From: Biscogniauxia marginata
Taxonomy: Eukaryota; Ascomycota; Sordariomycetes; Xylariales; Xylariaceae
Reading direction: 5' to 3'
NCBI GenBank assembly: GCA_022695795.1
Contig: MU404197.1
Span: 19,548-83,547 of the forward strand
Length of the DNA stretch: 64,000 nucleotides
Shown here one piece after another: positions 23,699 to 37,755 of this stretch; the first letter of the stretch is position 1, and each line of letters starts with the position of its first letter. Under the pieces are notes generated by a model. It was not told the DNA's origin and did no database searches. It saw only the letters and a list, made by a program, of their open reading frames with translations. The translations under genes were made by a program, and so were the position numbers.

Positions 23699-24953
23699 AT
23701 GAGTACCGAAATTCCAGGAGCTGCCCAGGAAAAGGGACAGCGAACACTCGAGGTGAAAGCGGAAGATATATTTGAACCCAATCTTCTGGCAATATATAAC
23801 CCTGAGATCGTCAAGCATGTCCTCAAGGCATCGGCTTCAGGTGTTCCAGCACAGCACGAGGTGCCTATAAAAGAACTTCGCGCCAACCCCTCCAAGTATG
23901 CGCCTCCATGGGCACAAGACGTCACCGGATGGGAAAGAGTTACTGATCAGGAGATCACGTCGGAGGATGGAGCCAAGATTCCTGTCAAGATCTACCATCC
24001 TGACCCTAGCCAGTTTGGCGAAGGTCCCTATGGCGTGCATTTGAACTTTCACGGTATCCGATTGCGCTTCTCAAAGATACGATATTCATGCTGACTTGGG
24101 CGTATAGGAGGCGGATTTGTCTTCGGTGACTTGACATCTGAGTCCCAGCTGTGCCTAAGTATGCGTGATGGCGCCGGCGTTGTAGTGATTGATGTAAACT
24201 ACCGCCATTGTCCGGGTGAGCCTCGAATTGATGGAGTCATTCTCACAGATTACTGACTGGTTCGTTCGCTGTAGAAACCGTCTGGGGGAAATGCATGCTG
24301 GATGCTTGGGCGGCACTTCTGTGGGTAAGAGACATTTATATACCTAATTATTTTTATGTATCTGCCAAGCTCTAACTGGGTAATAGGCGCGAGCCTCGGC
24401 GACCACATTGAATATCAACCCGGACTCGATTTCGATTGGGGGTATATCTGCTGGTGCTCACATATCAATTGTGCTGCAGCACATGGCTAGAGATGCCGGG
24501 GTTCGACTAAAGCTGTGCATGGCGACGGTGCCACCTTCGACTGCAGGCTTACAGTACGATGACTATACTGACTCTCCGTTTCCATCTTTCCGTGAATTTG
24601 CTAACGGGCCCATATTACCCTGGGCGCGAATCAAGTTCTTTGGGAATTACTGTTTCCCAAGAGACAAGCGAGAGGAGATCCGAGCGATGTGGCCGCACTG
24701 GTGGTTCGCACCTCTAAATGCTAACAACTGGAGCGGATTGTGCCCGACATTTATCAGGACCGGGGAGTGCGACCCGTTGCGGGACGAGGGTGAAGCCTAC
24801 GGGCTGCAACTCGTGACTGGCGGGACAGAGGTCAAATTGAAACGATATCTGGGATGTCCGCATACGTTTATGTTCTTTACTTGGTTCGCAAAGAAGAAAG
24901 AGTATGACATGGATTCTGTTATCGCTTTGAGGGAAGCACACGCAAATCATTGA
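23699..24953 (+). CDS. Alpha/beta-hydrolase, HSL-type esterase/lipase
   Basis: Four exons: 23699-24053, 24108-24215, 24275-24324 and 24387-24953 (introns 54, 59 and 62 nt). Phases agree, giving 359 residues. The start is taken at 23699 (MSTEIPG); an in-frame upstream ATG exists but its leader looks non-coding. The hormone-sensitive-lipase signature is complete: oxyanion-hole HGGG at 118-121 (split by intron 1), nucleophile Ser192 in GISAG, Asp300 in ECDPLRDEG and His330 in CPHTF. The family hydrolyses short-chain esters or lactone-like substrates; members often work on xenobiotics and secondary metabolites. The nucleophile elbow has Ile where most HSL enzymes have Asp (GDSAG), so the pocket may differ. 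No signal peptide is seen, so it is probably cytosolic. It is not in an obvious cluster. Confidence 0.88.
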
Positions 24954-25389
24954 TAGAGTAATATCGCATCTCGATGTGTTTTCTCGGAATCGAACGATAT
25001 TGGCAGAGTATTAACGCCTTGGCGGTTTCATGGCAGCAAAACCACGCTGGCTTTGCAGGGCGGACTATTAAATGAAAGCAACGGGTACCCTGGCGCATTG
25101 TATTTCCGCGTCATGGCTACTAAACTTTCCAAGAAAAGATCATCGCAGGTAGTGCAATAAGGAGGGAAGCGATACCTGATTTGTCGACCGCATGTATGTA
25201 AATCCATTTACCTAGTACTGAACTAACTGGCAATTTGGCATAGGCTGAATAATATTTTATTTCAATGTGTAAATTAAAGTCCAAATAATATAATACATTT
25301 GCTGCTAGACATGCCCGCATTGTAGCTATCGAATCTGTCAAGTCTTTCCCCGCCGAACCCGAGCACGGTCGCCGTGTCTCCCGCATCGA
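24954..25389. other. Convergent intergenic spacer
   Basis: Lies between the 3' ends of the esterase (+) and the rhodopsin-fold protein (-). AT-rich, no gene seen. Confidence 0.55.
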
Positions 25390-26946
25390 TTAGAAGTCAT
25401 GCTTTCTGTGGGCCGTTGAAGGACCCATACTTGAGTCTCTGACAGTATACTCGGTGGTGACCACGATTTTGTTCCCCGTCGATCTTCTCGGTCTTCCTGT
25501 TCCCTCTGCAGTAGCCGTTACTGCTGCATTGCTTTTAGCATCACCGTAGAAGGCTCTGGCTTGCTGCTTTGGAAGGTCTAGGGATCCTTCCTCACCGCTT
25601 GAGTTGGCGCCTGTGTCGACGACTATCTGCTCTTTGGAACCCCAGGCTGTTTCATTTGGTGCAGAAAAGGGATATTTGGTACTAGGTACTCCACGACCTT
25701 GGACGCTATCAAGTCGATATCCACGGCTATCGGAGGTATTCGTGGCCTTCGACCGGCTTGCGCTTCGGCCCTTGTCTATAAGGCTCTTGAAGAGTGGGTA
25801 TACAACTGGCAAGTTCGTAGTAACAACAGAAACGAAAGATTCTCTAACGGACCAGTATCCCGACTGGGCTGGATCAATATCTCCTTTCTATACAAAATTA
25901 GTCATGTCTTTTTTATCTTCCGTAGTTCATTGGTAGATAGCGAATAAAACTTTCTTACAGTCAGAATAGAGACACAGCGAAGAATGCCAAACACCATCTC
26001 GAGGACGCCACCACTAAACATGACAAGAAGAGCGAGCTTTTTCTTCAAAGGTAAATGGGCTTCCCAGACAACCTATAAATAAGTCTATTAGTATGGAACA
26101 AATTGTGCACTGAATCATCAAGACGTACAGGAAGAGGTATAGCCATCAAGTAAAAATCCGTGGTTGTGTTCATCACCATAACAAAGACCGTTTGTAAGGT
26201 TGAGATAGCCGGCATACAATTATCTAGATAGGTTTTAGCAACAATATATCTCCAGAAACTGGAATGAACCTACTGCTAGGTGCTGGGTTAATCTGCCATT
26301 GGTGATCAAACGGAATGCACTTTAGAAATGCAACTAGCAAACAAGAGATGTATGTCGTGGCCATGATGATGGCTCCCCATCGAATCTTCCCCCGGAGTGT
26401 ATCATTGTTGACGCCATTTCTATAGTTTGGAAACTGAAGTTAGCCTCCGATAGCATAAATCCAAAATAATAATCTTCACAAGGTACGACTCACGTTAAAC
26501 GAGCGTAGTATACTAGCCAGCATGCCTTTAACAGCCAAAGTAATGTTGTGTATAGTAGAAGTCCTACCACATGTGTCTTAGAGCCGCTGACCCGTAAGTA
26601 CCACTCTTCAGACTGAGGATCTAGACTAGCTCTTTGTTCATCTGTCATCGCATTGTTGGCTAGTCCTTTCCAGTAGGCAACGACAAGATAGGCCATGACA
26701 GATTCGGCAGTATAAACAAGCTGGGTAATATATATTAGAACAGAGTACAAAGAAAAAGGGTGTAGAGCATCGAGAACTTACAACTGCTAGAAACATGAGG
26801 CTATCATCCCAAGAGAAGTTCCGCCATCCTACTGTTTTGAGCTTGCTAAAGTAGCGAAGCGCAACAACAAGGTACGCAGTTCCTTGAAGTCCCCAGACCT
26901 CTTGGATGAATAGGTTAGCTTGGTGCTCCGCGTCTGAGGATGACAT
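25390..26946 (-). CDS. Pth11-like integral membrane protein (fungal rhodopsin-domain family)
   Basis: Six exons: 26782-26946, 26494-26720, 26274-26419, 26129-26223, 25959-26072 and 25390-25887 (introns 50-74 nt). All phases agree, giving 414 residues; the start is MSSSDAEH at 26946. The protein has seven predicted membrane segments and the family's signature pieces: FSWDDSLMFLAV after helix 1, the NNCMPA segment before the TTTDFYLMAIPLP helix, KKKLALLVMFSGG before helix 6, and SGYWSVRESFVSVVTTNLPVVYP before the tail. The cytosolic C-terminus (about 130 residues) is Ser/Thr/Gly-rich. The family includes Magnaporthe PTH11, a surface sensor, but most members, including those lacking a CFEM domain as here, have no known ligand. 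It is most likely a plasma-membrane receptor-like protein; the ligand and partners are unknown. Confidence 0.9.
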
Positions 26947-28801
26947 CTTGATTTTTGTCTTTGACCACTCTGAGCCCAACCACGAAAGAAACAAACACCA
27001 CGTCGAACGCCTCTGCAGACAAGAGGAACTATGGTCGCCTAAGTAGTATTTAAAAGTCTCTGGAACTATTCATCGCGAAGTTGACAAGGCACAAAAGGGG
27101 CAAGCCGCATCCAAATCTGGAAAAGAAAAATGAAATAGAATCTTAACTCTAGGAGTATAGGTTTTTTCATGCAGCGTCGGAGGCTTCCATGGGAAGGCTT
27201 CTCGACGATCATATCTCAAATCTGCTACATTGCAACATCACTCTCTCCCCTGCTTGCTATTGAACTCAAAGGTGAGTTATTATACCGAACGAATGCTCAA
27301 GGATTTGAAACGATGTGAGCTAGGCTATCCCGGGTACCATGCACTTCATGTCAAGCCAGATCCATACATACATGAGAACTTGTGCAATCTACCTAGGTGA
27401 TGGTATGTGACCTGCGACTTGCATACCGATTTGTCCGAACATGGCGCAACCGTCTGGGGGGTCTGCAGGGCCGTACCTAGCGCAATAGCCGGTTAACTTG
27501 GCTCCAGGTGAAATCTCTATCTCCATTTGCTCGTTTAATAAACGAGCCAGAAATCCTTGCAGATGGTTTGAACGGTACGTTCTCCCGCATCCGTTAATCC
27601 AGTCAGAGCATGCACCTCAAGAGGATCTTTTTGCCTGAGGTGGGTCAACAGAGGATCTGTGCGTTTCATTCTCCATGTTTAAGATTATGTAAGTAGAGTG
27701 CGTAGACGAGCACTTGGTGGTACGTCTTCCTTCATCCTTCACCAAGATGGACTTCGGGACCGATTAACTTCAACCCTGACACCCCTGAAGAACACACTAG
27801 CTTCCTGCAAGAGTGCCACGGCGCCTGGTAAAAATTTTGCGCACGCATCCTAGTTTAGAGAGGGACTTTCTATAGAGGTGGGCCTAGAGATTGTTATAGA
27901 ATACGCAAGCTCTTGGAACAAAGCCATCTTCAGAAAGGAACACTAAGCTCAGATAGTGAAGGCGGGAGATTATTAAGATCATCGATCAATGCGAACAGGA
28001 CCAAGACGACACTCAAAGTCAACCCATTTCGTAATCCTGGTTCTGTTAATTCTGTCAACAAGCCCTGTCGAGAATACGAAGAGCTATGCTGGACAAATTC
28101 TTATAACAACATTCTTTTATTAGTGGTTCTTTGCCATTTTGAATCCGTGCGGCCAAGTAGCGCATTCAAATGTAATGAAGTCGTCCTTAACTGTACAGGA
28201 TCGGAGACGTTTGTTAATTATTCTGAACTTGGTTGAACCTATCTTTTAAGGTAGTGAGTGTTACGATAGCCGAAGATGGGTTTCCAGTTATGGCGTCGTT
28301 TCATATAGTATACTGCTCATAGCCGGGTAGTTGGGTATTAGGGTTCGAATCAGCTAGTGTCTTTTGAGATAGTCCGAAGTTTCAAGTTACATACCAACAT
28401 CTTTAGGGTACATGGCTGACACAACGGTGGCTGCGCTTGTTACCATATCTAATAACACATGTGGCGTGCAACTCCAAGTTCTAGGAGATTGACCTGTTAT
28501 AATTCAAGTCGATTGATCTGCCTAGATGTTGACTTACATTCCGTTTGCCTGGTGATTGTTGTATCTGTCTACCATATGTATACTAATTCCGGGCGTCCAA
28601 AGATCGGCCAGCCTTGATTATATTGATCAGTTTTCTCCATATATCCAAAACTATTTATTTCGGGCCTCAATGCTTCTCTCTGTTGAAGGATGACCTGTCT
28701 AGACCGCCTCTAGTACGTACGCTTTCAGGCAGTCAGGCTCGAAAAATAGAATACACTACATGTACTGAGGATAAGTGGGCATATGTATTTGAAGACCCTG
28801 G

Positions 28802-28815
28802 TAACCCGGGGCCGT
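28802..28815 (+). promoter_or_regulatory. Promoter-proximal 14-bp direct repeat, copy 1
   Basis: TAACCCGGGGCCGT, identical to the copy at 29144-29157, lies 565 nt upstream of the start codon at 29367. It contains the palindrome CCCGGG and a CCG/CGG triplet of the kind Zn2Cys6 regulators recognise. A regulatory role is inferred from position only. Confidence 0.4.
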
Positions 28816-29143
28816 TGGAAAACGCGGCATACTTACTCCTTATTAGTAGATTTCCCCGGCCCCCGCCTCGGCACCTATCTTAATATTATACGGGATCGAC
28901 AAGCGTGCTACACCAACAACATAGGGGATGCGAGGGCCTGCTGCCGAGAAAAATTAGGTATTGGTGTGGTAGTAGCCGAGGATTCGGGTGGTACGGTTAT
29001 TGGCCAGGGTCTTCCGATAGATACCCTTGATCCGGTCTGGAAGACCCTTGACTGATAATAATGACCTATCGTCTACTCCATTGGCCGGGATGGATCCGAG
29101 TAACGGGGCTCAGCACCGCCATTTCAACAAGGACGGGTTGGCA

Positions 29144-29157
29144 TAACCCGGGGCCGT
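29144..29157 (+). promoter_or_regulatory. Promoter-proximal 14-bp direct repeat, copy 2
   Basis: Exact second copy of the 14-bp sequence at 28802-28815, 223 nt upstream of the start codon at 29367. The 342-nt spacing and CGG content suggest a pair of regulator sites, but binding is not shown. Confidence 0.4.
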
Positions 29158-29366
29158 ACCTGATAAGACCCAGCCGAACACCTCGCTTGACGTGACAGGG
29201 CTGGGACGAAATATAGTCGTTCGAGGAAATAGATACTCTTATTTTTCCTCCCTTTCTATTCAACCCAAGGCGGTTTGCAATTTGCTATCCATTCGTAACC
29301 ACGCGTATTGCTTTCCCTTTATTATTACTAGGTGTTATCTATCTTCGATACTATACGGACGGAAAC

Positions 29367-31911
<2,545 letters not shown>

Positions 31912-33500
31912 CCTTGTATCCTCACGGACTTAATAAATCGTATATGTAGGATGTAAGCTGTCAAGTAGTAATCATCGGTCGATCACTCGGTTACCAAAAG
32001 CTAGAACTGAATTATGATATATTACAAATCGTGGGTACAGAATTCAGTACCTTTCGTTCGTTGTTCATCACCATGGTGTCATCATCAACACTGCTTTTTA
32101 TGATTGTGTAGATTCACCGCAGGGATAGAGATAGAGACAAGGTAACTCTGTATTTGAGAATGGGATCGTGCCGTAATATTTGTGATAAGTTGTTCATGGG
32201 CGGCCACTGGTATCCTTCTAAAATTCTAATCGACTGGGTATACACTAGGATAAGTTTCACTACTTCTAGCGGAATTGCCTTGTCTCAGATCTTGCAGCAA
32301 AACTACTACCTCTGAACAGAACTACAGATTGATGAAGGTAGCTTGAGTTTCTACTTTGTTTTTGGCATTCGAGCAGTATGCTACATATCACATTGGCTTA
32401 AGAAATGCACGCTAGTCCTCTGGAGACTTAATCTAATCTACAATAGAGACGCCCATATTAAAGACAAGTTCGTTGGTAAGAATCAGTCGGATTTGGGATA
32501 GGTCAAAATACTCTGTTCATAGCGCATAACTTTCCAAGACCCCCTGATGTCTCTAGGCTCTACAGAGTACCTGAAGTAATGCTTTTTTTAGAGCTACTAA
32601 GGGATGAGTCGCATTTTGATGCATCAGACTCCCCACAACCTAGATATAATTCCTTTTTATGAGGGGATTTCCTACGCCCTATGACGTGAACATCGTTTAG
32701 AAGAGAAGTACATTATACTAGCTAGTAGTTGCACGAGGCTTTGCTTCCCATGAGGATACAAAGACTAGATTGGTTAATATTGTGACATGTCGTAGCTGAA
32801 ACAGGGAAACACGTACTATTGCGTTTATTTTATATCACGAATTCATCACTTACACTTACCAGATGTAAGCTATACATTTAGAATAACTCCCGAACAGAAC
32901 CCAGTGGCGCACCAGTAGTCCATGTTTGATATAACTTAATCTCAACGCGCGACGATCAAAGTGACTTTATGTCCGTGAATTTGGATTATCATTTCTTGAT
33001 AGTAGATACATGTTACAAAACGTAGTGTATTTCAAACGAAACTGCGGAGGTTTGAAAACAAGCCTGATGTCTCACTAGTGCCGTGTGCGTGATTTTAGGC
33101 TCAAATGAAGAGAGCGCCATAGAGAATTCTAACACCCGATCTATTATAGCGTTTGGGATATTGTGCAGTAAGCTTGTCTCAGAATCGGGCATTCAATTTG
33201 GTAGAAGCCGCCTGAAATTATTAGATCATGTGCTCAGTTCAACAAGCACTGGACTGAAGCGTGTGTCGTGCTTGTGGAGAGAACCAAGAGCGTGAGATGC
33301 CGATCCTAAAGATAATAGAAGCTGAAGACTAGAGCCGAGCACGAAGGATAGTATCACATATCGTGAATGAATCAGAATAATCGATGCAAATAGCTGGAGA
33401 AAAATTCACAGAACGCTATTACTATATATAACACGTGCCATCTGTGTCGCTTGCCAGCTCTTGGCTCTCCATTTCGACAATATCCCGCATCCCTTCATAA
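31912..33500. other. Convergent intergenic region, AT-rich
   Basis: 1.6 kb between the 3' ends of the hydroxylase (+) and the MFS gene (-). No gene, RNA or clear repeat seen. Confidence 0.55.
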
Positions 33501-35058
33501 TTAGTACACGAACTTAAAATAGAGCTCATCATATCTTTTACGTTCTTCCTCCGTCATCTGTGCACGCAGAGACTCGCGCTTCGTATTCTTCAGTTTAAGG
33601 AGCCCAAATCCGGTGCAGACGAGCACGAAGCCCAATGCCGTGAATGCTAGACCTGTCGAAAACCCGGTCGGGTATCGCGGGCGCTCTTTGATGATGAAGA
33701 CATTGCTGCTAATGAAGTTGGCGCAGTTGCCGAAGCCGGTCATCCATGCCATACCAACGGCGAGATACTTGCGGCCACGGAGGTTGGCACTCAGCCAAGC
33801 CATGAGGATCGGCATCTGCGGGAATGTTCCCATAGACATGAAGAACAGGGCAAGGTAGCGCACCCCAGCTGTAGGCACATAGACGCGCATGATAATCCAT
33901 CCAACTAGCTGCATGCAGATGCAGAACAGGAGAAACGGCGTGCGGCAGTTGAGGCGCGAGGCGAGCCAAGTAATGGTGAAGGTGGCTACGATACCGGCCG
34001 CCCAGACCGGCATGGTGAACAGTTGCGCTGTTGTCGACACCCAGCCCAGCTCAGTGAGAATCGTGGGTGCGAAGGCGGCCACAGAGGAGGCTGTAATATC
34101 GCAACAAAAGAAGCACATGGTGAAGAGGTGAATTCTCCAATCAACCAGGACTTTCCATATCGAGATACTGTCTACGGCCGAACCCTTGGTCTCCTGACCG
34201 CGCGAGATTTCGAGTTGATGAATTAGGCGCTCACGCTCGTGATCCTTGAGAAACCAAGACTGGGCGTTTTGCGGGAAGTTGGGACATAGCCATATCACAA
34301 ATGCCGCAATGAAGCACGTCATTAAACCCTCTATGATAAAGATCCACCTCCAACCTTCATATCCACCGGCTCCTTCGAGGTTCACGATGGCATACGCGAG
34401 GAGGCCGGAGAAAAGTGGACCGGCGAGGGCGAAGTTAAAGAACCAGGCGAACCGGACTGATGCTTCGCGTTTTGTGTAGTACATCGATATCATATATGTC
34501 GCACCGGCGGGAAGTGAGGCTTCGAAGACACCCATGAGGAATCGGACGGTAAGTAGCCCTCCGTACGATTCAGTCAATCCCTGACACATCCCGAGGATAC
34601 CCTGGGCGTGTAAGTTACGAGGCTACACAGCAGTATAGACAGGGGGCGGTGCATACCAAAAGAAACATCTGTCCGCCGAGGAAGATGCCGGGCCTGATCT
34701 TGTTTAGGGTCAAGATGATATTCGCGGGTATCTCAGCAAGAACGAATGGTATATAAAAAATAGACAAAGTAACGTTGTAACCGTTCGGTGGCATATTCAG
34801 CGACTCCTCTAGGCCATTTGGCTTCCCAATACCCAAACTCCGCGCGTTCGCAATATTCGTTCGATCTAAAAACAGAAGCATGTACAAAACGCCCATGATG
34901 GGTATCAACACTAGATCACGTTTCCATAATATTGTTCGGTCGAGCTTGGGATCTTCGACGAGTGTTGTAGACGATTCATTCACGCTTCCTGTGGAATCGT
35001 TGCTTTTCTCCGTTATCTTCGGTTCCTCCGGCGACACTTGCTTTAAAACCTCTGCCAT
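33501..35058 (-). CDS. MFS transporter, allantoate/anion permease type
   Basis: Two exons: 34657-35058 and 33501-34601 (55-nt intron, phase 0) encode 500 residues. The hydrophilic N-terminus is followed by helix 1 and FLDRTNIANARSLGI, the signature loop of the fungal anion:cation symporter branch. RFLMGVFEASLPAGATYMIS marks helix 4, and GYEGWRWIFIIEG the end of helix 5/6. Twelve hydrophobic segments are visible. The C-terminal tail is charged (TEEERKRYDELYFKFVY) and cytosolic. Family members import carboxylates such as allantoate, nicotinate, pantothenate and aromatic acids. Sitting between a phenol-type and a salicylate-type hydroxylase, it is a reasonable candidate importer for an aromatic acid, but that is inference from position. 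It is of the same family as, but clearly divergent from, the carrier at 1937-3691. Confidence 0.9.
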
Positions 35059-37755
35059 GACTCCGACTTTAGGGCGCGCGCAACTTGGTGAGAGTCGAAT
35101 CTAGACTGGAGTGTAGAGATCAAGAAGTAGGCGCAGTCACGGCAGGTAAAGAAACGAAAGTAAAGAGAGTTAGAGTAATATAATAGCTCTGCAAGTGAGT
35201 GAATGGATGTGAACGAGTGCAGGGATTCGGATTAGACAAGAATGGTTCAAGCCAGGATATCATGGCGTTAAGCCGGACGCCTCCCCCCCGTTAGTATTAG
35301 TTACAACTAAATTGGCTACTATAAGGGCCATTAGCTTGGCTTGGCTTAGACGGGATGGCATCTTCTAAAGATTTACGCGTTCGCGGGCTACCATTCTGCC
35401 ATTTCCCAAGATGATCCATTGCCTTATCGCAAGGGCTCACACACGGGCCTTCAACGTCCTCCAAGTGGACCCGACTAGCCAGTATGTAGGATTGATCACG
35501 GAATGCCCGGGCTTTGGTACGCTAGGACATGGGACCCTTAGCGCTAAGGAGATGAGATGACATGCTTGGCAAGCCGTTTATCACAACACTGTGATATTTA
35601 CCTAGGTACTTATACCCCTCGTGTAGACAAGGACGATGATTTAAGACTTACACGGATTAAAGATCTCATGTTATAGAAATAGGAAACATATATAGACGAT
35701 AGCCTATAGAAAAATATATCTTGGGAATACTATGTCTAATACATGACAGAACACTGTGCGGGCTGCCCTAACATCAGGGAAATGCTTAATCGGCTTGGAT
35801 CACGAATACTGCTGCACTGCAGGCGTTTATGCCCGAGATTTAATAATACTACTCCGCAGCTGTCAAGAGATAAGGCGTAGATCGGCAAGCCGATGTACGG
35901 GTGATGCTTCTACATCCAGTATAAATACTGCTGGCTATGCTTGTTAAAGCTAATGTAAACCGGGACGATGTAAGAAACTAACAGTCCAATCAGTGTCTCT
36001 CACTAGAACATGCTAGTTATCCTTAGGGCGCCCCAGTGTCGGCACTGAGGTTCCGGACTGCTGCTCAAGTCTGACACTGGTTTTGGTCGTCGACTCGTCG
36101 ACTCGTCGTTGGCTCATTCATCTACGTAGCATCAAGATTCACGACGCGCAGCTGCACGAGTTCATCGCGAGTGACAGCGGGGAAAGGGAGTGAAATACGA
36201 CGAGTTACCTCCCCCATCAATTATCCTGTTGAACAACAGGAAAACCCCGACTAGTCCTGCAACCAGTTGCCCATTGACTACGGCATGTCTATCTCAACTC
36301 TCGGGCGAAAGGCGTTTCCAGCCCCGACTATTACGCCCACAAGAACATACAACAATCAACGTCCCGTGTCTCAGTTACGATCGGCTCAGTTGCGTCAGCG
36401 AGTTACCACTGCTATGGCACCGACCCTGATCCAAGCTTCACGTTGCCGCGGGTTTGGTTCGGGCTAATTGTGCAAGCTGGCTCTTCATTGGGTTGCATTG
36501 CATTGAGTTGAAAAGTTGTCTCTGCATGCTCACAGACTCGCGCCCGACGACATCGACAAAGCCGAAGCCGAAGCCGAATTCCATTGGACGATACCGCCTC
36601 CCGAGTCGCATCACAGTGTCCGCATTCGGATAACAAACCCCTCGCTAAAAGAAACCGAGACGACAGTAACCTAGAGACGATTCCATACGCGATTGGCGAT
36701 ATTGTGAGCCGAGTATGCATCTGTTTACACGACATACATACATGGTAATGGGTATAGGTAGGTGCTAAGACGACGTTGGATTGCCACGGCTCAAGAATTT
36801 GAGCACACAGGTAACAGCCGAGACTGCGGACGTTGACCCCCAAACGGCATACATATGAGGCTTTCTAGAAGGTCAACGTGTAGCCAAGCCGGCGCTCATC
36901 CGGGTACTACTGAAAAGTTGATTGAGCACATGGTTGCTACAAATACTGCGACCCTACGGCACACATACCGAATCAAGGGAATGCAATGGGCAAAGTTGAA
37001 GTCAAGGGTGAGTTGCTTATCGTTATAGTACTACATACATACATACACGGAGAGCTTGTCGAATTTCATGTAAGCCAAAATCCCCCCCTATATACGGATG
37101 GAACTATGTAAATGCACGCGCCACTGTAGGTACTGTACGTAAGAGGCGTAACTATGAATAGGGGTCCCTGGAACTTGCGGGGTATTTTCATTTGCGTTGA
37201 GGGGCCCCAGTGTCGCGTAGATAACGTGTATGAAGTGAGAGCATTGAAATATTTCGTATTGTCTACCTATACATTGCTAATTAATGTTTTCAACTACTCC
37301 TCACTGGTATGTGACACGGAACGGGAGCAAGCATACGAGGCGAGAATTGCGAATGAATGAATGACTGACCATTTTCTCGTTTCCGTTTATACATATATGC
37401 ATGGGATAGACATGTGCTATGTAGGGACTGGCCGTGGAATATTCAACATCGGATTCTGTTGGTGCTTCATTTTGGGGGCCGCATAAGTGCTCATTTCCCG
37501 TGCATGTGACGCTCCTCGTCGCGTCCTCAGTGCATTACCTACCTTGTAGGAGCCATTGACAAATAGTATTCAATACTATAATCTATTATGAGTGGCGTTA
37601 TTCATAACTGTCTACTTTATAGATGCAACTGAGAACATCTTGACGTGACTGCGTATAGTCATTAGAATGAAGCGTCGTCGACTCGTGATCCCTTTTCCTC
37701 CTTTTTGCCAAGGTTAGGTAAACAGCCTCTTCCTATCTGTCCTTCTATGACTGAC
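35059..37755. other. 2.7 kb region without a supported gene
   Basis: Contains the promoter of the MFS gene, a TACCTAGGTA palindrome (35599-35608), a small CGTCGACT repeat (about 36087-36110) and a GAAGCC triplication near 36560. A 143-codon open frame on the minus strand (36412-36843) has no recognised domain and I do not call it. Confidence 0.5.

Larger units (their letters stand above)
26947..29366. other. 2.4 kb intergenic region, divergent promoters
   Basis: Lies between the start of the Pth11-like gene (-) and the phenol-monooxygenase-type gene (+). No supported gene. The right half is CGG-rich and carries an exact 14-bp direct repeat (28802-28815, 29144-29157) likely within the promoter of the downstream enzyme. 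Confidence 0.55.

Noticed and set aside
25604..25947. Plus-strand frames over the Pth11-like gene
   Set aside because: They overlap well-supported exon 5-6 coding sequence on the other strand and have no features of their own.
27913..28236. 107-codon open frame upstream of the phenol-monooxygenase-type gene
   Set aside because: No similarity, no hydrophobic or motif pattern, and no splice partner.
36412..36843. 143-codon open frame on the minus strand
   Set aside because: No domain, signal peptide or splice-supported extension; composition is Cys/Arg-rich and repeat-derived (GAAGCC). Probably chance.
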